18,498 nucleotides of DNA from DATCSE01 sp036568605 (lineage in GTDB: Bacteria; Pseudomonadota; Gammaproteobacteria; Burkholderiales; Burkholderiaceae_C): the NCBI GenBank assembly GCA_036568605.1, contig DATCSE010000549.1:1-18498 (forward strand), read 5' to 3'. The position numbers and the translations under genes are program-made. The notes below the pieces were generated by a model. It had not been told where the DNA came from, did no database searches, and saw only the letters and a list, made by a program, of their open reading frames with translations. Positions 1-6,976 of this stretch are shown piece after piece. Each line of letters starts with the position of its first letter. Position 1 is the stretch's first letter.

Positions 1-1
1 C

Positions 2-610
2 GGCTGGCTGGTGAGCGCCCCCACCAGCGGTCCGGCGAAGGGTTCCAACCTGAACGTGGTCCTGATCGATCAAACGATGGCGCTGGCTGCCGATGGCAAG
101 CCGTTGACGCCATTCCGTGGCGTGGCGCTGGCCGTCCCGGCCAAGAAGGACGGCACCGACACCGCGGGAACCATGGTGGTCGGCGGGCTCTTCGAGCCGC
201 ATGGCGTTCCGGGCCCTTACGCCGTCTACCTGCCCGCCAACGTCGCGACGGAGCGTCGGCAGCGCGCAGGTCCCGATGGAAAGGCCAGCATCGAAGAATC
301 GTGGGACGTGAAGGGCACCGACGGAAGTGCGATGGAGGTCCGGCTCCGGTACGAGCGCGGCATGCCGGCCAGAATCAAGAGCGAATCCAGCACCTACTCG
401 GGCGCCAAGCCGGACTTCTTCCGCATCTATCGCGTCGAGGTCGTCAGCGATGTCGTGCGCAGCACCGCCACCAGCATCGACCGCATCTCGCAAATGTCCT
501 TCAAGGCCGCCGGGCCGCAGTTTGCTCCGCTGTTCGATGGCACCGAGCAATTGATCAGCGTCACGGCTATCCCCTCGTATGCCCGGCAGGTTTTCTTGCC
601 GGGCCCATAG
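2..610 (+). CDS. Unknown protein, 5'-truncated by the window edge
   Basis: The frame is open to the left edge (GWL precedes the GTG at position 11), so the visible 202 residues are probably the C-terminal part of a longer protein; GTG at 11 is only a possible start. The visible part contains no signal peptide, membrane helix or recognised catalytic motif. It has a beta-rich look, with GGLFEPHGVPGPYAVYLPANV in the first half and DFFRIYRVEVVSDVVRS and LFDGTEQLISV in the second. That layout loosely recalls the acetoacetate-decarboxylase-like beta-barrel group, but I see no catalytic lysine context and would not assign the family. It is followed by 111 bases without a gene and then a small membrane protein on the same strand. 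The reading frame itself is secure from its length and codon use; the function is unknown. Confidence 0.6.
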   Translation, partial: GWLVSAPTSGPAKGSNLNVVLIDQTMALAADGKPLTPFRGVALAVPAKKDGTDTAGTMVVGGLFEPHGVPGPYAVYLPANVATERRQRAGPDGKASIEESWDVKGTDGSAMEVRLRYERGMPARIKSESSTYSGAKPDFFRIYRVEVVSDVVRSTATSIDRISQMSFKAAGPQFAPLFDGTEQLISVTAIPSYARQVFLPGP

Positions 611-721
611 TGGGCGGCAGGTCCTGGACGATGGCTTCCAGTCAAGATTGTTGACATTGGCATTCGGATACGGGCGCACTCCGTCACGGACAGGATTCGA
701 GAAGCGCCGCAGTATCGGGGG

Positions 722-1171
722 ATGATTTCTTCATATCCTTTCGACAACGGTCTGATCGGCACGCTGGGCGCCAGCGTCGTGTGTCTCATCGGCATCCTGG
801 CCGCTGTCTGGTGGCTGCTGCAGATGAGGCACCGGACGATGCTGGCCAAGGTGCAACTCGCTCACCAGAAGATTCAACGCCAAGGTGCCTTGGAGCTCGA
901 AGAGGCACATCGCGAAATCACGAGCATGCGTCGCGAGATCGACTTGCTGTCGCGCAAGTTGCGAGAGACGTCCCGCGTGAATGGCGCCGCGCCGGCAGCG
1001 CCGGGCCGGGCGATCCAGTCGAAGCGCCGGCCGGACTCGTTCATCGTGGTCGATGACGTGCTCGGTAGCGTGGCGGAGCCAAGCCAGGGCTTCGCGGACA
1101 CCGCGATCCTGCCGGACGAGCCGGAACCGGTATCACATCGGGACAAGCGCACAGGCGTCGTTCGGCGCTGA
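722..1171 (+). CDS. Small single-pass membrane protein with coiled coil
   Basis: 149 residues. One strongly hydrophobic segment spans about residues 11-34 (LIGTLGASVVCLIGILAAVWWLL). A basic stretch (MRHR) follows, then a charged, heptad-like helix at about 40-85 rich in Glu, Arg, Leu and Gln, and a Pro/Ala-rich disordered tail with FIVVDDVLGS. The positive-inside rule places the coiled coil in the cytoplasm. The architecture suits a small scaffold or adaptor of the inner membrane, but no family is recognised. The ATG at 722 is preceded directly by a G-run (GGGGG) that is too close for a normal ribosome site, so initiation is not well defined. The gene ends 91 bases before the convergent pirin gene. 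Confidence 0.6.
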   Translation: MISSYPFDNGLIGTLGASVVCLIGILAAVWWLLQMRHRTMLAKVQLAHQKIQRQGALELEEAHREITSMRREIDLLSRKLRETSRVNGAAPAAPGRAIQSKRRPDSFIVVDDVLGSVAEPSQGFADTAILPDEPEPVSHRDKRTGVVRR

Positions 1172-1195
1172 CGGGTGCCGGATGGACCTGGGGCT

Positions 1196-1213
1196 GCGCG
1201 GCCGCGGCCGCGC
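1196..1213. repeat. 18-bp perfect palindrome between convergent genes
   Basis: GCGCGGCCGCGGCCGCGC reads identically on both strands. It lies in the 91-base gap between the end of the membrane-protein gene (+) and the end of the pirin gene (-). It could fold as a GC hairpin in either transcript, but no T-run follows on either side, so a classical Rho-independent terminator is not shown. Confidence 0.5.
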
Positions 1214-1240
1214 GATGTGGAAGCAACGGGCCGCTTGTTC

Positions 1241-1262
1241 CCGCTGCCTCCGAGGCAGACGG
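1241..1262. terminator. Possible stem-loop after the pirin stop
   Basis: CCG-CTGCCT-ccg-AGGCAG-a-CGG forms a 6+3 bp stem with one bulged A. It abuts the pirin stop codon at 1263. No U-tract follows on the minus strand, so it may be a 3'-end stabilising hairpin rather than an intrinsic terminator. Confidence 0.3.
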
Positions 1263-2288
1263 TCAGGGGGCGTCTTCGCGCCCGTCCGGATACCGTGCGA
1301 AGCGCCGCGGCTCGCGCCCATGGACCGGCCCGGCATCGGCGAACCGCCAGCCGCCGAACTGGGTCTGCCGGTAGTCCTGCATGGCCTGCATGATTTCCTG
1401 CTGGGTGTTCATCACGAACGGCCCGTACTGCACGACCGGCTCGCCGATGGGCCGACCCTGCAGCAGAAGGAACTCGCACACCGACTTGCCGGCCGCCAGC
1501 ACGATCGCGTGGTCGGCCCGCAGCGTGACCGCGGCCGGGCCGTGCACCGGTTGGCCGGCCACCGTGACGGCGTCGCCCTTGAAGAAATACAGCGCGCGGC
1601 GCGTACCCTGGCCCTGCGCGGCCGGCAGCGTGCAGACCGCGCCCGGGTCCATGCGCAGGGTCCAGATCGCGACGTCGGCATCGGGTCGTGATGCCCAGGA
1701 GTCGGGCGGCGGTGGCGGCGCAGCGGTGCCGTCGAACGTGCCGGCCACCACGGCGACTTCTGTCGCGCGGCCCTGCGCATCGTGCAGGCAGCGGCGCGGG
1801 ATCTGCTCGCTCCACAGCATCGTGAAGTGCGGCTCGACCATCTTGCGGCTACCCGGCAGGTTCAGCCATATCTGGAATAGCTCCAGCGGGTTGCCCTGGT
1901 CCGTGTTCAGCAGCGGGAACATCTCGGCGTGCACGATGCCATGCCCCGCCGTCACCCACTGCACGTCGCCGCCGCCGAAACGCGCTGTCGCACCCAGCGA
2001 GTCGCTGTGATCGATCAGGCCGCGGCGCACGATCGTCACCGTCTCGAAGCCGCGGTGCGGGTGCGCAGGAAAGCCCGGCACGGTCTCGCCGTGGTACATG
2101 CTCCAGCCGTCCTGGCGGCTGAAGTCCTGGCCGATGTCGCGGCCGGCCAGCGACGCGGCCGGTCCCATCGCGCCGTTGCCGGGCGGATAGGCGTCATCGT
2201 GGTAGGCGCAGAACAGGAAGGGGTCTGCGGTCTCCCAGGGAAAGCCCAGCGGTTTGACCGCGAGCACGGACGAAGTGACGGACGACAT
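1263..2288 (-). CDS. Pirin family protein (bicupin metal-binding protein)
   Basis: 341 residues, somewhat longer than the usual pirin of about 230-300. The N-terminal cupin carries the family metal site: H76 and H78 in HPHRGFETVT, and H120 and E122 in HGIVHAEM. These match the His/His/His/Glu iron ligands of known pirins in spacing and context. A proline run (about residues 190-196) joins it to a second, degenerate cupin, in which RRALYFFKGD, PVVQYGPFVMNT and EIMQAMQDY are typical pirin C-terminal strings. Pirins are cytoplasmic iron proteins; some have quercetinase activity and others bind regulators or metabolic enzymes, so a specific role cannot be given. The ATG at 2288 has no clear ribosome site. 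The GFA gene ends 66 bases upstream on the same strand, so the two may be co-transcribed. Confidence 0.9.
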   Translation of the reverse strand: MSSVTSSVLAVKPLGFPWETADPFLFCAYHDDAYPPGNGAMGPAASLAGRDIGQDFSRQDGWSMYHGETVPGFPAHPHRGFETVTIVRRGLIDHSDSLGATARFGGGDVQWVTAGHGIVHAEMFPLLNTDQGNPLELFQIWLNLPGSRKMVEPHFTMLWSEQIPRRCLHDAQGRATEVAVVAGTFDGTAAPPPPPDSWASRPDADVAIWTLRMDPGAVCTLPAAQGQGTRRALYFFKGDAVTVAGQPVHGPAAVTLRADHAIVLAAGKSVCEFLLLQGRPIGEPVVQYGPFVMNTQQEIMQAMQDYRQTQFGGWRFADAGPVHGREPRRFARYPDGREDAP

Positions 2289-2354
2289 GGCGAGCGCTGG
2301 AAGGGAACCTGTGCAGGCAATGCGTTGATTGTCGCCCGTGCCCGCGAGGACACG

Positions 2355-2846
2355 TCACGCCATGTCTCCTTCGACGTGCGGATTCTCGTCTTCGTACTCC
2401 GCCCGGGTCTTGCGGCGGTGGTGGCCAGCGAGACGGACCGAGTCCATCGCGCGGTCCACGTAGATCTCGGATCGAAGCGGCCAACCGCGAGCCGCGTCGA
2501 AGAGGCCGGGCATGAGTTCATAGCTCCGGGGCTCGCCGCCTTCCTCGACATCGTTGAACCACAGGTGCGAGCCGCAGCGCGGGCAGAAGGCGCGCTCGGC
2601 GAAAGCGGAAGAACGGTAGCGCGCGACCTCGCCCGTGACAGTCACCGCGCGGGTGTCAGCCGTGAAGCACAGGAACAGGCCGCCTGACCACCGCTGGCAC
2701 ATCCGGCAGTGGCAGGCGCCGACGCGCGGGTCGTGCTCGCCCGCCACCGTGATCGTCACGGCGCCGCAGAGGCAGTGACCGGTTATCGACGAAGCGGAGG
2801 CGCTCGTGCGGGGAGCGGGGGTCGATGCGACGGTCGTTTGCTGCAT
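2355..2846 (-). CDS. GFA family zinc protein (glutathione-dependent formaldehyde-activating type)
   Basis: 163 residues from the chosen ATG at 2846. That start is preceded six bases upstream by AGGAG (minus strand, 2857-2853); a longer reading from 2897 lacks such support. The zinc cysteines of the GFA/CENP-V fold are all present: C25 and C27 (GHCLCGAV), C45, C47 and C50 (ACHCRMCQRWSG), and C88 and C91 (FCPRCGSHL). The family is named for S-(hydroxymethyl)glutathione synthase, but most small GFA proteins have unknown substrates, often glutathione or thiol adducts. No partner such as a formaldehyde dehydrogenase is adjacent. The neighbour downstream is a pirin on the same strand. The gene is divergent from the organosulfur operon, with 184 bases between the two start codons. 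Confidence 0.88.
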   Translation of the reverse strand: MQQTTVASTPAPRTSASASSITGHCLCGAVTITVAGEHDPRVGACHCRMCQRWSGGLFLCFTADTRAVTVTGEVARYRSSAFAERAFCPRCGSHLWFNDVEEGGEPRSYELMPGLFDAARGWPLRSEIYVDRAMDSVRLAGHHRRKTRAEYEDENPHVEGDMA

Positions 2847-2973
2847 GTTGGGCTCCTGAGGTCGATGTCCGCCCAGGGGCAATTTCCCGGTGGACACACT
2901 GTGCTGACGTCAAAGCTAACACCGGATCTGATCGCGTTCACGCGTTCGATCGCTTTCCCCGGATTGCGAAAAA

Positions 2974-3021
2974 GCACAGTCGAAATCATTGGTTCGCGGA
3001 TCGCCGTGCAGCGGCGAGACT
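2974..3021 (+). promoter_or_regulatory. Promoter-like element A of the organosulfur operon
   Basis: GCACAG (2974-2979) is followed by TTGGTTCGCG (2989-2998), then 17 bases after TTCGCG by GAGACT (3016-3021). The same arrangement precedes the TauD-type gene and the ABC binding-protein gene. If GAGACT is the -10 hexamer, transcription would begin near 3028, only about three bases before the ATG at 3031, so the message would be nearly leaderless. The functional role is inferred from recurrence. Confidence 0.55.
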
Positions 3022-3030
3022 CCGCGACCG

Positions 3031-4263
3031 ATGTCTGCCACGACCCTATCGCCGCCTCTCCTGATTCGTGCGGCCTCGCCCCTGCCGTCCGACGGGCGCC
3101 CGTTCGACGTCGAAGCCGCGACCGAGCGGCTCGCGCTCGCACTCGCCGCGACCGCGGTCGAGCGTGATCGCGCCGGCGGCCACGCCGCCGCCGAGCGCGC
3201 GCTGATCCGCGACAGCGGGCTGCTCGCGCTCGTCGTGCCGCGCGAGGCCGGCGGCATCGGCGCCGACTGGCCCACGCTGTACCGCAGCGTGCGGCGCCTC
3301 GCCGAGGTCGACAGCGCGTTGGCGCACGTCTTCGCCTTTCATCATCTGCAGATCGCGAGCATCCTGCTGTTCGGCAACGACGAGCAGCGTGCGCGGCTGC
3401 TGGGCCAGACGATTCGCGAGCGGCTGTTCTGGGGCAATGCGCTGAACCCGCTCGATCCGCGGCTCGTGGCGGTTCGGGTCGAGGGCGGCTGGCAGCTCGA
3501 CGGCGTGAAGAGCTACGCGTCGGGGTCGGTCGGCTCCGATCGGCTCCTGTTCTCCGCGCGTACCCCGGAACCGAACGCCGCCGTGCTGATCGCGCAACTC
3601 GCCACACGCACGGCCGGTCTCGAGGTGCGCGAAGACTGGGACAGCTTCGGCCAACGCCAGACAGACAGCGGCACGGTGCGCTTCGAAGCCGTCTTCCTGC
3701 CCGATCGCGAGGTGCTGCAGGTGCCGGGCACCTTGCCGACGCCGCGTTCGACGCTGCGCCAGCTGATCTCGCAGCTCGTGATGGGGAACGTCTACCTCGG
3801 CATCGCCCGCGGTGCGTTCGACAGCGCGAAGCGCTTCACGGTGGACTCGGCGCGCCCGTGGCTGGCCTCCGGTGTCACGCGTGCGGCGGACGACCCGTAC
3901 GTGCAGCATCGCTACGGCGAACTCTGGCTGCACGTGCGCGCGGCGCAGGCCGTGACCGATGCCGCGGCGCTCGCGCTCCAGGGCGCTCTCGATCGCGGCC
4001 CGGCGCTCACAGCTGCCGAGCGTGCCGAGGTTGCGATCGTGGTCGCCGAGGCGAAGGTGCTGACGCATCGCGCGGCGATAGAGGTCAGCACCCAGCTCTT
4101 CGAACTGACCGGCGCGCGATCGACCTCGGAGAAGCTGCGCCTGGACCGCTTCTGGCGCAATGCCCGCGTGCACACGCTGCACGACCCTGTCGACTACAAG
4201 CTGCGCGACATCGGCCGCTACCGCCTCGACGGCCGCCCGCCCGAGCCGACGCCGTATTCCTGA
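3031..4263 (+). CDS. DszC/SfnB-type flavin monooxygenase (acyl-CoA dehydrogenase fold)
   Basis: 410 residues. The acyl-CoA dehydrogenase fold is seen in order: an N-terminal helical domain (about 25-130, with LALVVPREAGGIGADW and VFAFHHLQIASILLFG), a central beta domain (about 131-235, with WGNALNPLD, GGWQLDGVKSYASGS and DSFGQRQTDSGTVRF) and a C-terminal four-helix domain. The end, RFWRNARVHTLHDPVDYKLRDIG, is the signature of the DszC/SfnB branch, which uses FMNH2 and O2 to oxidise sulfur compounds rather than dehydrogenating acyl-CoA. The usual catalytic-Glu loop of true dehydrogenases is replaced (TGARSTSEKLRLD). Residue numbering is from ATG 3031; an upstream in-frame TTG at 2989 falls inside the promoter element. 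It is the first gene of the ssu operon; the exact sulfur substrate is unknown. Confidence 0.85.
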   Translation: MSATTLSPPLLIRAASPLPSDGRPFDVEAATERLALALAATAVERDRAGGHAAAERALIRDSGLLALVVPREAGGIGADWPTLYRSVRRLAEVDSALAHVFAFHHLQIASILLFGNDEQRARLLGQTIRERLFWGNALNPLDPRLVAVRVEGGWQLDGVKSYASGSVGSDRLLFSARTPEPNAAVLIAQLATRTAGLEVREDWDSFGQRQTDSGTVRFEAVFLPDREVLQVPGTLPTPRSTLRQLISQLVMGNVYLGIARGAFDSAKRFTVDSARPWLASGVTRAADDPYVQHRYGELWLHVRAAQAVTDAAALALQGALDRGPALTAAERAEVAIVVAEAKVLTHRAAIEVSTQLFELTGARSTSEKLRLDRFWRNARVHTLHDPVDYKLRDIGRYRLDGRPPEPTPYS

Positions 4264-4313
4264 GTTCCGTCTCACAACGCTCCAACGCCCGTTCATCCAG
4301 GATCCGACCGACC

Positions 4314-5321
4314 ATGCCTCTGACCCATCACCTGGCGTCCCGCCGTCGCGTGCTGCGCACGGCCGCCGTCAGTGCCGCCGCGATCGCGCTTCCGGGCCTG
4401 ACGCGCGCGGCCGAAGCGCTGAAGGAACTGCGCCTCGACTACGCGTACTACTCGCCATCCAGCCTGGTGCTGCGCCGCTTCGGCTGGCTCGAACAGGACT
4501 TCGCGAAGGACGGCATCGCCGTCAAATGGGTGCTCAGCGCGGGCAGCAACCGCGCGCTCGAATACCTCAACGCGAACGCCATCGATATCGGCTCGACGGC
4601 CGGGCTCGCCGCACTGCTGAGCAAGGCGAACGGCAACCCGATCCGTGCGCCGTACATCTTCTCGCGACCCGAATGGACCGCGCTCGTCGTGCGTGCCGAT
4701 TCGCCGATCCGCACGCTGGCCGATCTCAAAGGCAAGAAGGTCGCCGCGACCAAGGGCACCGACCCGTACCTGTTCCTGCTACGCGCGCTGAAGGTCGCGA
4801 AGCTCAAGCGCAGCGACATCGAGCACGTCGCGCTGCAGCACGCCGACGGGCGGGCCGCGCTCGAGCAGGGCCGCGTCGACGCGTGGGCCGGGCTCGACCC
4901 GCTGATGGCGGCGAGCGAACTCGACGCCGGCTCGAAGCTGATCTATCGCAACGTCGCGTTCAACACCTACGGCTTCCTGAACGTGCGCGAGGAGTTCCTG
5001 GACAAGCATGCCGCCGAGACACGGCGCGTCATCGCGGGCTACGAACGCGCGCGGCGCTGGATCCTCGCGAACACCACCGAGGCGGCGAAGATCCTGTCGG
5101 AGGAGGCGAAGGTCAGCCTGCAGGTGGCGCTGCTGCAGCTGAAGCTGCGCACCGACCTGAGCAACCCGCAGCCTTCGGCGGAGCATGTCGATGCGCTGAA
5201 GGCCGCGGCCCCGCTGCTGCTCGACGAGCAGCTCGTGAAGCCGGGCACCGACCTCGACAAGGTCATCGCCGGGCTCGTCGACACACAGTTCGCGCGCGGC
5301 CTCGCGGCCGGCGCGGCCTGA
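4314..5321 (+). CDS. ssuA: Aliphatic sulfonate-type ABC transporter periplasmic binding protein (SsuA/TauA-like)
   Basis: 335 residues. The N-terminus has a twin-arginine-like signal: SRRRVLR at residues 9-15, then the hydrophobic stretch TAAVSAAAIALPGL and likely cleavage near TRA-AEA (about residue 28). The mature part is an SsuA/TauA/NMT1-type binding protein: LRLDYAYYSPSSLVLRRFGWLEQDFAKDGIAVKWV, then a glycine/serine ligand loop (SAGSNRALEYLNANAIDIGSTAGLAALLSKANG), the hinge string DLKGKKVAATKGTDPYLFLLRAL, and AALEQGRVDAWAGLDPLMA. It would capture sulfonates or related organosulfur compounds for the downstream SsuC/SsuB. The gap from the monooxygenase is 50 bases and to ssuC 14 bases, indicating one operon. 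The substrate within the sulfonate/taurine/nitrate family cannot be fixed from sequence alone. Confidence 0.88.
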   Translation: MPLTHHLASRRRVLRTAAVSAAAIALPGLTRAAEALKELRLDYAYYSPSSLVLRRFGWLEQDFAKDGIAVKWVLSAGSNRALEYLNANAIDIGSTAGLAALLSKANGNPIRAPYIFSRPEWTALVVRADSPIRTLADLKGKKVAATKGTDPYLFLLRALKVAKLKRSDIEHVALQHADGRAALEQGRVDAWAGLDPLMAASELDAGSKLIYRNVAFNTYGFLNVREEFLDKHAAETRRVIAGYERARRWILANTTEAAKILSEEAKVSLQVALLQLKLRTDLSNPQPSAEHVDALKAAAPLLLDEQLVKPGTDLDKVIAGLVDTQFARGLAAGAA

Positions 5322-5335
5322 TTCGATCGAAAGCC

Positions 5336-6169
5336 GTGAGCACGCTGGATCGCATCGCCGCGCCCGCGGCGATGCCGACCGATCCCGCCGAGCCGCCGCC
5401 TGCGCCGCAGCGTACGCCGCGCTGGCTGGGCGCCGTGCTGCCGGCGTCGGCGCTGCTGTTGCTCGAGCTCGCGGTGCGCCTAGGCCTGGTGCCCGAGCAT
5501 CTGCTGCCGCCGCCGAGCGCGATCGTGCGCACCGTCGTCGACCTCGCGGGCAACGGGCTCGCCGCGCACGTGGCGGCCAGCACCGCGCGCGTGCTCGTCG
5601 GCTTCGCGGCCGGCGCAGCGCTCGCGATCGCGGCCGGCGCGGCGGTAGGCCTGAACCGGCGCGCCCGCGCGCTGCTCGACCCCAGCGTCCAGGCGCTGCG
5701 TGCGATCCCGTCGCTCGCCTGGGTGCCGCTGCTGCTGCTGTGGCTGGGCATCGACGAGGCGCCGAAGCTGACGCTGATCGCGATCGGCGCGTTCTTCCCC
5801 GTGTACATGGGTGTCGCGTCGGGCTTTCGCGATGTCGATCGCAAGCTGATCGAAGTGGCCGAACTCGCGGGGCTCTCGCCGGTCGCGATGGCGCGGCGCG
5901 TGCTGCTGCCGGCGGCGTTGCCGGCCGTGCTCACCGGGCTGCGCAACGGGCTCTCGCTGGCCTGGATGTTCATGGTGGCGGCCGAGCTGATCGCCGCGAC
6001 CCGCGGCCTCGGCTACCTGTTGACCGACGGGCGCGAGACCGGCCGCGCCGACATCGTGCTCGCCGCGATCGCGCTGCTCGCGCTGCTCGGCAAGATCACC
6101 GACAGCGCGATGCAGCGGCTCGAAGCACGGCTGCTCGGATGGCGCGACACGCTGGACACGCGGGCATGA
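5336..6169 (+). CDS. ssuC: Sulfonate-type ABC transporter permease (SsuC-like)
   Basis: 277 residues from GTG 5336, which has GAAAG just upstream; ATG 5372 is an alternative that trims 12 residues. A Pro-rich cytoplasmic N-terminus precedes about six membrane segments, e.g. WLGAVLPASALLLLELAVRLGL, VLVGFAAGAALAIAAGAAVGL, LAWVPLLLLWLGI, LTLIAIGAFFPVYMGVASGF and IVLAAIALLALLG. The EAA-type loop that docks on the ATPase is VAELAGLSPVAMARRVLLPAALPAVLTG. This is the BPD_transp_1 architecture of SsuC/TauC inner-membrane permeases. Its TGA overlaps the ATG of ssuB in an ATGA arrangement, so the two are translationally coupled. Confidence 0.9.
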   Translation: MSTLDRIAAPAAMPTDPAEPPPAPQRTPRWLGAVLPASALLLLELAVRLGLVPEHLLPPPSAIVRTVVDLAGNGLAAHVAASTARVLVGFAAGAALAIAAGAAVGLNRRARALLDPSVQALRAIPSLAWVPLLLLWLGIDEAPKLTLIAIGAFFPVYMGVASGFRDVDRKLIEVAELAGLSPVAMARRVLLPAALPAVLTGLRNGLSLAWMFMVAAELIAATRGLGYLLTDGRETGRADIVLAAIALLALLGKITDSAMQRLEARLLGWRDTLDTRA

Positions 6170-6957
6170 GTGCTGCTGGGGTTGTCGAGCCGTTGGCCGA
6201 GGTCGCGTCCGGCGGTGCCGTGCTCGACGTGCACGTGCGCCGCAAGCGCTTCGGCGCGCGGCAGGTTCTCTCCGACGTGCGGCTGACGCTGCAACCCGGC
6301 GAGGTGGTATCGCTGGTCGGCGCGAGCGGTTGCGGCAAGAGCACCTTGCTGCGCATCGTCGCGGGGCTGGACCGCGACTACGACGGCCGCGTCGAGCTCG
6401 ACCGGCGGCCCATCACCGGACCGACGCGCGACATCCGCTTCGTGTTCCAGGAGCCGCGCCTCTTTCCGTGGCTGAACGTCGCGCGCAACGTCTCGTTCGA
6501 TCTGGACGATGCACATGTGAGCGACCCGCGCCATGCCGAGCGCGTCCGCGCAGTGCTCGCGGAAGTAGGCCTCGCGGGCCTGGCCGATCGGCTGCCGAAG
6601 CAGCTGTCCGGCGGGCAGGCGCAGCGCGTCGCGATCGCCCGCGGGCTGTTCTCGCGCCCGCGGCTGCTGCTGCTCGACGAACCGTTCTCCGCCGTCGACG
6701 CGTTCACGCAGCTCAAGCTGCAGGAGCTGCTGCTCGACGTGGCGCAGCGGCACGCGGTGACCGTGCTGATGGTGACCCACGACATCGACGAGGCCGTGCG
6801 CGTCAGCGAGCGCGTGGTCGTGCTCGACGCTCTCGGCGGCCGCGTCGCGGCCGAGATTCCGATCGCACTCGGCCGGCCGCGCGATCACGATGCGGCCGGC
6901 TTCGCGCTGTCCTGCGGTGAGCTGCGACGCGCATTGCAGTCGGCGCACGCGTTCTGA
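6166..6957 (+). CDS. ssuB: Sulfonate-type ABC transporter ATP-binding protein (SsuB-like)
   Basis: 263 residues. All ABC ATPase motifs are intact: Walker A GASGCGKST (52-60), Q-loop Q95 in FVFQEPRLFPWLNV, signature LSGGQ (147-151), Walker B LLLLDEP (167-173) and switch H205 in MVTHDIDEA. The strings QEPRLFPWLNVARNV and DEPFSAVDAFTQLKLQELLLD are typical of the SsuB/TauB/NrtD group. It powers the SsuC channel from the cytoplasmic side. The start overlaps the ssuC stop by four bases (ATGA), and the next gene begins 19 bases after the stop. Confidence 0.92.
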   Translation: MSAAGVVEPLAEVASGGAVLDVHVRRKRFGARQVLSDVRLTLQPGEVVSLVGASGCGKSTLLRIVAGLDRDYDGRVELDRRPITGPTRDIRFVFQEPRLFPWLNVARNVSFDLDDAHVSDPRHAERVRAVLAEVGLAGLADRLPKQLSGGQAQRVAIARGLFSRPRLLLLDEPFSAVDAFTQLKLQELLLDVAQRHAVTVLMVTHDIDEAVRVSERVVVLDALGGRVAAEIPIALGRPRDHDAAGFALSCGELRRALQSAHAF

Positions 6958-6976
6958 GCAGGGTCATCGGCTGCTC

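Noticed and set aside
651..656. Perfect TTGACA upstream of the small membrane-protein gene
   Set aside because: No acceptable -10 hexamer lies 15-19 bases downstream (sequence there is GC-rich), so a promoter cannot be supported.
2933..2947. CGCGTTC tandem repeat with period 8, and the TGACGTCA palindrome at 2905-2912, in the GFA/monooxygenase divergent region
   Set aside because: Short and expected occasionally in GC-rich DNA; no link to a known regulator and not repeated at other promoters here.
3046..4296. Long minus-strand reading frame opposite the DszC-type gene
   Set aside because: Its protein is Arg/His/Glu-rich low-complexity sequence typical of the antisense of a GC-rich gene; the plus strand encodes a complete conserved enzyme.
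6890..6976. Upstream ATG start for the DszA-type monooxygenase
   Set aside because: It would overlap ssuB by 68 bases and add an Arg/Cys-rich stretch unlike the family; GTG 6977 fits the usual N-terminus.
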